Below are positions 45,573 to 52,243 of a DNA stretch of 64,000 nucleotides, in pieces. Every line of letters starts with the position of its first letter. The stretch's first letter is position 1. The translations under genes were made by a program, and so were the position numbers. Under the pieces are notes generated by a model. The model was not told where the DNA came from, searched no databases, and saw only the letters and a list, made by a program, of their open reading frames with translations. The DNA lies in the NCBI GenBank assembly GCA_016201045.1, contig JACQDM010000007.1, positions 62,001-126,000 on the forward strand, written 5' to 3'. Source of the stretch: Afipia sp. GTDB lineage: Bacteria > Pseudomonadota > Alphaproteobacteria > Rhizobiales > Xanthobacteraceae.

Positions 45573-46605
45573 CGGAACGCTTCAAGGATTGCGCGACCCG
45601 CTGCCATGGCCTGCGGGAAAGCCCTTTCGCATCCTGTCCATCGACGGCGGCGGCATCCGCGGCATCTTGCCCGCAGCAATTTTGACAAAGCTGGAAGAGA
45701 AATATCTGCCGGGAAAATCGGTCGGCGACTATTTCGATCTCATCACCGGCACCTCGACTGGCGGCATCATTGCGCTGGCGCTTTCGCTCGGGCTGACGGC
45801 AAGGACCATCCTCGACATCTACACGCAACATGGCGCAGAAGTATTTCCGCCGACCGATCCCGGCTTTCTGAAAATTCGGTCTGGCCTGCGGTTCCTCCGC
45901 AACTCGCGCTACTACACATACGACTCCGATAAGTTGCTCCGCCAACTTGAGCGCGTCTTCGGACAGACTGTCATCGGCGCAGCGCAACGACGTTTGTGTA
46001 TTCCGACTTTTGATGGCTTCACCGAGGTCAACGTCTTCAAGACACCGCATCACGCAGACTACAAACGCGACTGGCGAGAGTTGATGATTACGGCAGCGAT
46101 GGCGACCGCAGCCGCTCCGTCATATTTCCCGGTTTACAAGGATCGAGGTCGCTTCTTTGCTGATGGAGGCGTCTGGGCGAACAATCCGGTGATGGTCGGA
46201 CTAGTGGATGCGCTCGCGTGCTACCAGATTGAGCGGCGTCAGGTTCACATTCTGTCGATAGGATCAGGTGATACGGAAATCGAAATCAGCGCGAAACAAG
46301 TTTCGCTTGGCGGCTTCTGGTACTGGCGTGACATCATCTCGTCCGCGATGCATCTGCAAAGTCAGAATGCGCTGGGTCAAGCTGGCCTCTTGATCGGTCG
46401 CGACCAACTCATTCGATTGAACGCGCTACCGATGCCGGCGAACCCGATTGCGATGGATGACTTCGCGCGTTCGAGAGACGAATTACCGCAGATCGCCGCA
46501 CGCCTCGTTGACGAGCAAGGTGACCTTATTCGTGATCGTTTTCTATTTGCGCCTGCTGATCCATACGAAGCGAAGTATGGTCCGCGCGCGGCATTGAGCG
46601 CATAG
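45505..46605 (+). CDS. capV: CBASS patatin-like phospholipase effector
   Basis: Up to 366 aa. The patatin core is complete: oxyanion box LSIDGGGIRGIL, nucleophile GTSTGG in LITGTSTGGIIAL, and the catalytic aspartate in FADGGVWANNP. CapV-type effectors are activated by a cyclic nucleotide and degrade the inner membrane, killing the infected cell. The start is unresolved: ATGs at 45505, 45520 and 45535 or a TTG at 45553 (with GGGGGC) all overlap the end of the E2-like gene. Effector-last gene order differs from the common effector-first order. Confidence 0.88.
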   Translation: MAADAMCLVPMMGASNLIERRSSGTLQGLRDPLPWPAGKPFRILSIDGGGIRGILPAAILTKLEEKYLPGKSVGDYFDLITGTSTGGIIALALSLGLTARTILDIYTQHGAEVFPPTDPGFLKIRSGLRFLRNSRYYTYDSDKLLRQLERVFGQTVIGAAQRRLCIPTFDGFTEVNVFKTPHHADYKRDWRELMITAAMATAAAPSYFPVYKDRGRFFADGGVWANNPVMVGLVDALACYQIERRQVHILSIGSGDTEIEISAKQVSLGGFWYWRDIISSAMHLQSQNALGQAGLLIGRDQLIRLNALPMPANPIAMDDFARSRDELPQIAARLVDEQGDLIRDRFLFAPADPYEAKYGPRAALSA

Positions 46606-46795
46606 TCGCGCGCCCGAATAGCCATGACGACGATCAGAAAGTGAACAAAGACTGCCTCACTTAAACACGCAGTCCAACACTGCTCAGCTTCGAAGAAAAT
46701 TTGTGACCTCCAGGATGAGGTACGATCTCTACAACCACTTTCAGGCTGTGGATAGAAAGTAAAACGCTGTTTCCTACCGCGGTATCATAAGGCCT

Positions 46796-47374
46796 ATGTA
46801 TACCGACCCGTTGCAGCCTCTAGCGACAACCGCCGACAACGAATTCACCCTCACCATCGACGACGCTCTTTCACTTTACGCCGCCGCCGGTATCCCCCGG
46901 ACACCTCGCAGCATTCAAAGATACTGCGCGAAAGAGCACCTCTCCTCTCGTCGGGTTGAGACCGAATTCGGCGAAAAATATCTCATTACGCGCGCGTCAG
47001 TTGAGAAGCATATAGCATACATCAAAGAAGTCACACCGACGACAAGTCGCGACCTGCCGCGGCAGGTCGCGGCAAGTGTCGCCGCAGAAAATAGCGGCGA
47101 TTTGCTGCGACAGCAGGCAGCGACAACCACCGACGAGCTGCGACTTGTCGCGACAAGTCCGGACCTGTCGCGCTATGTCGCGCGTTTGGAAGGGGATGTT
47201 GATTTCTTGCGCGGACAAATGGAAGTGAAGGACAATCAGATTAAGGAAATGACTGAGCGCGCACGGGAAACGAATGTGCTGATCGCTGGACTTCAAAAAA
47301 TGTTATCGCCATTATTAAGCGCTCCGAAAGACCGCCGCGATGGGGGAGATGAAAACTCTCCGACAACACACTAG
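46796..47374 (+). CDS. HTH/coiled-coil plasmid protein (replication or partition accessory)
   Basis: A 192-aa protein directly before the replication initiator. An N-terminal winged-helix/MerR-like part (DDALSLYAAAGIPRTPRSIQRYC, KYLITRASVEKHIAYI) is followed by a repeat-rich middle (TSRDLPRQVAASVA and TSPDLSRYVARL) and a C-terminal coiled coil (DVDFLRGQMEVKDNQIKEM). Proteins of this layout occur beside repA in plasmids of this group. The repeated peptides coincide with long DNA palindromes inside the gene. A role in replication control or partition is inference from position. Confidence 0.65.
   Translation: MYTDPLQPLATTADNEFTLTIDDALSLYAAAGIPRTPRSIQRYCAKEHLSSRRVETEFGEKYLITRASVEKHIAYIKEVTPTTSRDLPRQVAASVAAENSGDLLRQQAATTTDELRLVATSPDLSRYVARLEGDVDFLRGQMEVKDNQIKEMTERARETNVLIAGLQKMLSPLLSAPKDRRDGGDENSPTTH
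47048..47071. repeat. 24-bp perfect palindrome inside coding sequence
   Basis: CGCGACCTGCCG followed by its exact reverse complement CGGCAGGTCGCG. It lies in the gene at 46796 and belongs to a field of TGTCGC/GCGACA-type motifs. It could be a protein-binding operator or a partition site. Confidence 0.8.
47142..47159. repeat. 18-bp perfect palindrome inside coding sequence
   Basis: GACTTGTCG/CGACAAGTC. It shares the CGACAAGTC core with a site near 47040, and GACAAGTC(G/C)(C/G)GACCTG(C/T)CGC recurs at 47041 and 47153 as a direct repeat. Confidence 0.8.
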
Positions 47375-47430
47375 CCATCCACAGCGCTTGCCAGACTTAC
47401 AAAGTTTCCATGTCATAATTGACGCAACAT

Positions 47431-48921
47431 ATGGAAGCCGCACAAGCAACTCAAAACTCACAAACAATTGCGACCGAGCCGGTCTATCTGGAAAATACTT
47501 TGCTCCGGATTTTTGGTGTTTTGTTTTGTCACGATCCAAAACGAGCACGCACCCGAACTGAAAAGATCGAAATCAATCGCGGTGTCAGCGACAAGAATAT
47601 TACCGTCCGTTTCGATCCCGAATATGCACAGCCTGGACCATTCGCACACAAAGTTGCGATGGCCGTCATCCGCAAACAATCTCGTTTCGGTTCACCAGCG
47701 CAAAAACAGATTTCATTTTCGCAACGCGAGTTAATGCGTTTGACCGGACGCAAAACATGGGGCGGTCATGACAGTGAAGAATTGATCCGCGCGTTACGCC
47801 AAATCCGCTACACCCATGTTCTGGCCAGCTTCAAGAAAGATGAGCGTTTCGTTGAACACGACTTCAGTGTCTTCAATGAGGTGATGATTGAGCGCCGCGC
47901 TGCGATCACTGATCCGATTGTTGCCTGCACTGTTGTGATTTCCGATCCCATCATTCAGTCGCTCAACGACAAACATTTTACCTGTCTCAACCACGCGCTC
48001 TTACAGGAAGTGAGTTCAATTGCCGGTGCGTTCTACATGCGGCTGTTTCATCACTTCGCGTCGCATTACGATGGCAAGCATTTGGACCGAGTGTCGTTCA
48101 AAAAGCGTTATGACGATATTTGCGTTGAATGGTTGGGCGGTCTCAGCGTCCTGAAATACAAATCGGCAATTGAGCGCGACCAGATCGGAACGCATCTCGA
48201 TCAACTGGTCCAAACTGGCTTTTTAAAATCTTACGCCATCACACCTGCGGAAACCCGCGAAGGTTTTGTTCTCACGTTTCGTCCGGGTGCCCGATTCGTG
48301 GCCGACTACAACTCGTTTTATGTCCGCCGCAACCAGGGCGACTTCCAGTTCAACTTTCACGACGAAAGCCGTTCGATAGGGGAGCCGCACCAAGTTGCTT
48401 ATTTGTTTATCGAAAAACGAACGGGCCAAAAGCGAGAGGGCATTCCTTACGTTTCCTCGAAAGAGGTAGAGACCGCCAAGGGTTTGCTGGCTGCCATTCC
48501 GCTGGAACAGATGGATGCTTTTCTAAACTATGCGCTAAGTGAAGCGGAACGGACACGGTTTGATCTCCAAACACTTGGAGGTGTCCGGCTCTATTTGAAT
48601 AGCTACCTTCAGACGCGTGAGCGCCGAGCGACGCAAAAAGCGAGGGCTGCCGCCCAACAGGCCCAGGACCAAGAAGAAGGGCTTCGTGCCGACTACAATC
48701 GCTATCTGCGCACCGCCGCAGCGGAGTTGTTCAACAGTCTCACCTCGCCGGAGCAAACCGCCATTGAAAGCCTCGCGCGAGCCAAAGCGCGACCTCCTCT
48801 TGGCAACACAGGTTATCTCTCGCATACGTTCTTTGAAATGGAACGCACGCGTCTCACGATCGATCGCCATCCCGGCAAGCTTCTTTCCTTTGATCAGTGG
48901 AAGGCCGAAAACGTCCGTTAG
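47431..48921 (+). CDS. repA: Replication initiator protein A (RepA)
   Basis: A 496-aa protein of the alphaproteobacterial plasmid/element initiator family (RPA). Typical blocks are RGVSDKNITVRFDPEYAQPGPFAHKVAMAVIRK, QISFSQRELMRLTGRKTWGG, and VSSIAGAFYMRLFHHFASHYDG. The C-terminal third has a basic linker (TRERRATQKARAAAQQAQDQ). It should bind iterons at an origin to start replication of the element. Four repeats of matching style lie directly after the stop codon. I use the ATG at 47431; the track begins at a TTG. Confidence 0.88.
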   Translation: MEAAQATQNSQTIATEPVYLENTLLRIFGVLFCHDPKRARTRTEKIEINRGVSDKNITVRFDPEYAQPGPFAHKVAMAVIRKQSRFGSPAQKQISFSQRELMRLTGRKTWGGHDSEELIRALRQIRYTHVLASFKKDERFVEHDFSVFNEVMIERRAAITDPIVACTVVISDPIIQSLNDKHFTCLNHALLQEVSSIAGAFYMRLFHHFASHYDGKHLDRVSFKKRYDDICVEWLGGLSVLKYKSAIERDQIGTHLDQLVQTGFLKSYAITPAETREGFVLTFRPGARFVADYNSFYVRRNQGDFQFNFHDESRSIGEPHQVAYLFIEKRTGQKREGIPYVSSKEVETAKGLLAAIPLEQMDAFLNYALSEAERTRFDLQTLGGVRLYLNSYLQTRERRATQKARAAAQQAQDQEEGLRADYNRYLRTAAAELFNSLTSPEQTAIESLARAKARPPLGNTGYLSHTFFEMERTRLTIDRHPGKLLSFDQWKAENVR

Positions 48922-48932
48922 ACACGTAAGGG

Positions 48933-49016
48933 GTGGGGTATTTGACCCAAGCAGTGGGGGGGTTGACCGTAGTGAGCGGGGGGTTTGACCCAAGAGACCG
49001 GGGGGTTTGACCCAAA
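48933..49016 (+). repeat. Four iteron-like direct repeats (putative origin)
   Basis: Four imperfect copies of a G-run plus TTTGACCCAA: GTGGGGTATTTGACCCAAG, GTGGGGGGTTGACCGTAG, GCGGGGGGTTTGACCCAAG and CGGGGGGTTTGACCCAAAG. The TTGAC cores start at 48942, 48963, 48985 and 49007, so spacing is 21, 22 and 22 bp, about two helical turns. This is the layout expected of RepA iterons. The next 100 bp are AT-rich (CATATATTCTTATAGATTCTACACATGTG), fitting an unwinding region. Confidence 0.75.
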
Positions 49017-49232
49017 GATTTTGAAGTTGGAAAGCGATTTAATGAGACAGGGCAACGGCTTTTCGGTTTGCCAACTTTCTCTCATATATTCTTATAGATT
49101 CTACACATGTGTGAATTCTTCTTTTGAATGGAAAAAGTTACGCAACAAAATTGGAAAGTCGTCAAGAAACTTGCCCTTCAAAGACGATTCGAGCTTCGCA
49201 ACTCGGCTCGAAATCAACCCGGTCAAAATTAA

Positions 49233-49316
49233 AATATGGCTCTGTTAAGCCACCAATCAGAATAAGGGTCGCAGAACTAATCTTGTGCGACGTATTTAAT
49301 ATGGCTCTGTTGAGCC
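49233..49316 (+). repeat. Pair of direct repeats with internal hairpin
   Basis: AATATGGCTCTGTTAAGCC (49233) and AATATGGCTCTGTTGAGCC (49298) differ by one base and lie 65 bp apart. The second forms a GGCTC-TGTT-GAGCC hairpin followed by GTTTTCTCTTT. They are in the gene-free gap between the iterons and the toxin-antitoxin pair, where no convincing ORF is seen. Confidence 0.6.
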
Positions 49317-49413
49317 GTTTTCTCTTTGCGTCCTCCTTTCGCTTGAACGAAGCATCGGTTGTCAGAGTTATCACTTGCCCGACATTTGATTGCCTCTATG
49401 CTACAATGGTTGC

Positions 49414-49626
49414 ATGAGCAAATTGCTTGAAAAGGTGATCGCCAAAGTTCGCAAGTTGCCCGACGACGAGCAAGACTTGGTTGCCGGGCGCTTGATGGAG
49501 CACTTCGATGAAGTCTCATCAGACGCCGACCGCGTATCGATAGACGAGGCACGCGAGGCTTACGCGAACGGCGACTTTGCCGTGCTCGCCAAATGGAAAC
49601 ATGACATGGGGATTAGCGATAACTAG
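49414..49626 (+). CDS. Antitoxin of a RelE/ParE-type module
   Basis: A 70-aa protein (MSKLLEKVIAKVRKLPDDEQDLVAGRLMEHFDE...), whose helix with LP-x-E/D-EQ is typical of small addiction-module antitoxins. A -10-like TACAAT ends 6 nt before the ATG, with CCGACA 17 bp upstream, so the mRNA may be leaderless. The reading frame overlaps the toxin by 26 bp. Confidence 0.72.
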   Translation: MSKLLEKVIAKVRKLPDDEQDLVAGRLMEHFDEVSSDADRVSIDEAREAYANGDFAVLAKWKHDMGISDN

Positions 49627-49858
49627 TCCCGCAGGACGTGACCTCCGTCATATTCCGGCCAGCGAGCTAAAACGGATCAATGCCGTTTTTGAGGCCATGA
49701 TTGATGATCCTTACGGCGGCGATACCAGAATGTTACGCGGCACGAATGGCGCGTCCCGACGCCGAGTTGGCCATTGGCGCATCCTGTTCGAACTCGATTT
49801 GCAACGGCATGTGATCGTTATCTTGGGCGTCAAACGCCGCCGCTCCCATACCTACTAA
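49601..49858 (+). CDS. RelE/ParE-family toxin
   Basis: An 85-aa protein from the ATG at 49601 (MTWGLAITSPAGRDLRHIP). The C-terminal pattern VGHWRILFELD...VIVILGVKRRRSHTY is the usual RelE-fold ending with basic and aromatic catalytic residues. RelE toxins cut mRNA on the ribosome; ParE relatives poison gyrase. It is coupled to the antitoxin by overlap. The track start eight codons earlier is in the antitoxin. Confidence 0.78.
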   Translation: MTWGLAITSPAGRDLRHIPASELKRINAVFEAMIDDPYGGDTRMLRGTNGASRRRVGHWRILFELDLQRHVIVILGVKRRRSHTY

Positions 49859-49989
49859 TGCCGCAAAGCGTACAGCTATGCGCCGCTATGTTCATATTGC
49901 CGGGTTCCCAATCTTTCTCTATGATCCGCGATGCCCGCTAGCTGGTTTCTCTTAACCAATGGGCGTCGACGCTCTTCACGGAGTGGTCG

Positions 49990-50184
49990 ATGAACATGTT
50001 GAGAAGGCTGGTATCGAAAAAGGAACTGAAATCGATTTATGGTATTCCCTACTCGCCCGCGCACATTGCGCGCCTTGAGAAGGCTCAAAAATTTCCCATC
50101 CGGGTAAATCTTGGACTTTGCAGGGTGGCTTGGTACGCGGACGAGATCGAAGCCTGGATCGACTCACGTCCTCGCGCTGCGTAA
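49990..50184 (+). CDS. AlpA-like HTH regulator
   Basis: A 64-aa DNA-binding protein, MRS-type fold of the AlpA/excisionase family: LRRLVSKKELKSIYGIPYSPAHIARLEKAQKFP ... CRVAWYADEIEAWIDSR. GGAG lies 9 nt before the ATG. Such proteins act as excisionase or activators in prophages and integrative elements. A perfect terminator-like hairpin follows its stop. Confidence 0.8.
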   Translation: MNMLRRLVSKKELKSIYGIPYSPAHIARLEKAQKFPIRVNLGLCRVAWYADEIEAWIDSRPRAA

Positions 50185-50213
50185 ATCGCAGACACTTTTT
50201 GAAGGGTTTTTTG

Positions 50214-50246
50214 GGCGGCAGGGTTCGAAACCTGCCGCCTATTTTC
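50214..50246 (+). terminator. Stem-loop terminator after the AlpA-like gene
   Basis: GGCGGCAGG and CCTGCCGCC form a 9-bp stem with an 8-nt loop, followed by TATTTTC. It separates the regulator from the ATPase gene. Confidence 0.65.
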
Positions 50247-50278
50247 TTGGAGCTTGGCAACTTTTCCTGTCACATCGC

Positions 50279-50319
50279 CCCGCCATATGGCGGGAATGCA
50301 CTGCGCTATACTGTATAGC
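50279..50319. promoter_or_regulatory. Two adjacent perfect palindromes upstream of the ATPase gene
   Basis: CCCGCCATATGGCGGG (16 bp, 50279-50294) and GCTATAC-T-GTATAGC (15 bp, 50305-50319). They lie in the 260-bp gap before the first transfer-like ATPase and look like operators or part of an origin of transfer. The rest of this gap (50320-50443) shows no gene. Confidence 0.55.
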
Positions 50320-50443
50320 CAAGTGCCAATTCACATTTTCACGTTACATTTCAACTGATTCCGCACACCAGCCGTCGGGCATTACGCCACGACCTTTCTT
50401 GTTTTTGCTTGATCTTTCTCATACCACCGCGCGCCTGCTTTGC

Positions 50444-51811
50444 ATGCGCGCTCAAGGACGTGTCCTTGATGGTATTTTGAAAGATACAAGCCAAAGCCCA
50501 CGTGAGTGGGAAAAACAAGAAAGGTCGTGGCGCTCAGCGCCACCGACGGACTGGTGTGCGGACTGGTACAATCAACCATGGACCGTTCTTTCGTTTACAC
50601 CTCGCCGCGCGCCACCGAACGAAGTCCCAGCACAGATAAAGTCACGGCTCGCGCGGCGGGTTATGTACGAAAGACACCTATACATCATCGGAAAATCCGG
50701 CAGCGGCAAATCCACATTTCTACAAAACACGATTTTGCAGAACCCTGGCGGCTTTTGCCTGATCGACCCGCATGGCGATTTAGCCGAAGCTGTCGCCGAC
50801 CGCACCGACTGCATCTACTTTGATCCGTCAGAGTTGCAGCTCGGCTTTAACGTCTTTGCGGATGTGCCGGAGCCTCATCGGCCATTGGTCGCGGCCCAAA
50901 TTGTTGCGTCTTTTAAAGCCATTTGGGGCGACAGTTGGGGGCCGCGCATGGAATGGATCTTGGTCAATGCGATCCGACTGTTGCTCGATAACGCGCAAAC
51001 TTTTTTGGGTCTGCCTCGACTTTTGACCGACGACGCCTATCGCGCCCGACTATTGCGCAACTGCACCGATCCAATCGTGCAAACATTTTGGGAAAAAGAG
51101 TTTGCTGCTTACGACGACCGATTCCGCAAAGAGGCTATCGCCCCAATCCAGAATAAAGTTGGTCAATTGTTGGCCAATCCGATTTTAAGAAACATCATTG
51201 GCCAGCACCGCAGTACGCTTCGACCGGGACGGATTATGAATGGCGGCCAACGCATCGTCGTCAATCTGGCAAAAGGCAAACTGGGCGATGCCCCATCGCA
51301 TCTGTTGGGCGCTTTATTGGTGTCTGCGTTCGCGCAAGCGGCAGAACAACGCGCAACAATCCCGGAAAAAGACCGAGTGCCATTCACCCTCTATGTCGAT
51401 GAGTTTCAGAACTTCGCCACCGAAAGCTTTGCCACCATCCTCTCAGAAGCCCGTAAGTACAAACTGTCGCTGGTCATCGCCCACCAATTCCTCGGTCAGT
51501 TGCCGGTGCAGTTACGTCAGGCGGTTTTTGGCAATGTCGGGACCATGATGGCGTTTCGGGTGGGAGCGGAAGATGCGCCATTGATTGCTTTGGAGTTGGG
51601 TTTAAAGAACGCCGAGATTTTGTCCGACCTGGATAACTTTCGGGCGTGGCTGCGGGTGGGTGGACCCTTCGGTCCGCAGATGATGGACACCGAACCCGCC
51701 GGTCCGCCACTCGGTCGATTGCCAGCGGTGAGGCGTAGGACCCGCGCCCGCTTTTGCCGCCCACCTCATCTGGTCAAACGGGAGATTGAAAGTTTTCTAA
51801 ATGCATCTTGA
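50444..51811 (+). CDS. VirD4/TraG-like DNA-translocating ATPase, first copy
   Basis: About 455 aa. Walker A IIGKSGSGKSTFLQN near residue 84, LIDPHGDLAEAV shortly after, and Walker B LYVDEFQNFATESF near 316, then the HerA/VirD4-type ARKYKLSLVIAHQFLGQL. There is no membrane helix before the ATPase core, unlike classical coupling proteins. The start is uncertain: ATG at 50444 or a TTG 27 bp later with AAGGA upstream; the track start is too early. The C-terminal GGPFGPQMMDTEPAG is glycine/proline-rich. It probably moves DNA or protein in transfer or replication of the element. Confidence 0.8.
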   Translation: MRAQGRVLDGILKDTSQSPREWEKQERSWRSAPPTDWCADWYNQPWTVLSFTPRRAPPNEVPAQIKSRLARRVMYERHLYIIGKSGSGKSTFLQNTILQNPGGFCLIDPHGDLAEAVADRTDCIYFDPSELQLGFNVFADVPEPHRPLVAAQIVASFKAIWGDSWGPRMEWILVNAIRLLLDNAQTFLGLPRLLTDDAYRARLLRNCTDPIVQTFWEKEFAAYDDRFRKEAIAPIQNKVGQLLANPILRNIIGQHRSTLRPGRIMNGGQRIVVNLAKGKLGDAPSHLLGALLVSAFAQAAEQRATIPEKDRVPFTLYVDEFQNFATESFATILSEARKYKLSLVIAHQFLGQLPVQLRQAVFGNVGTMMAFRVGAEDAPLIALELGLKNAEILSDLDNFRAWLRVGGPFGPQMMDTEPAGPPLGRLPAVRRRTRARFCRPPHLVKREIESFLNAS

Positions 51812-51865
51812 CGTTGCGTCCGTGGTTTTCGCAGAATACGGCGGGCAGAGAAATTGGGGGGACAC

Positions 51866-52243
51866 ATGTATCTCGTACTACGTCGCGATCAGCGAAAGAG
51901 TTTAACCGGAAAAATCATTTTTCAATTGGATGTCCAGGCCGAAATCACGCCTGAAGAAGTTGAAAACATCCAGCGCTACCGGTTGGGAGACACTCTTCTC
52001 TATTCCAAAGGCGAACTGACCGAGCGTGGATCGGGAATGTTAGGTCTGGCATCGCGCATGGCGTTCCACGCCATGAACATTTCAGTCAACATTAGCGAAC
52101 TTGTGAACGGCAAGCGGATCGAATGCAAAGACATTTTGGAAATGCTGGCTGTTGAAGAGCAAATCAGAGAAGCCGCAATAAGGTTCAAACAAGTGCTCCA
52201 CGCCGCAACATATTTTGGCGGGGAAGAAGCATTTGAAATCTAG
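51866..52243 (+). CDS. Small protein linking the two ATPase genes
   Basis: A 125-aa protein from the ATG at 51866 (MYLVLRRDQRKSLTGKIIFQLDVQAEI...), preceded by GGGGGG. It contains LGDTLLYSKGELTERGSG and a C-terminal helix (ILEMLAVEEQIREAAIRFKQVL). Its stop overlaps the start of the second ATPase, so the two are coupled. I know no family; a small partner of the ATPases is likely. Confidence 0.65.
   Translation: MYLVLRRDQRKSLTGKIIFQLDVQAEITPEEVENIQRYRLGDTLLYSKGELTERGSGMLGLASRMAFHAMNISVNISELVNGKRIECKDILEMLAVEEQIREAAIRFKQVLHAATYFGGEEAFEI

Noticed and set aside
48933-49016. Short repeat array considered as CRISPR
   Set aside because: Repeats are imperfect and adjacent, without unique spacers or cas genes; iterons fit better.
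48985-49248. 87-aa ORF crossing the iterons
   Set aside because: It starts inside the repeat array, has no ribosome site and no sensible composition; the DNA is better explained as an origin.
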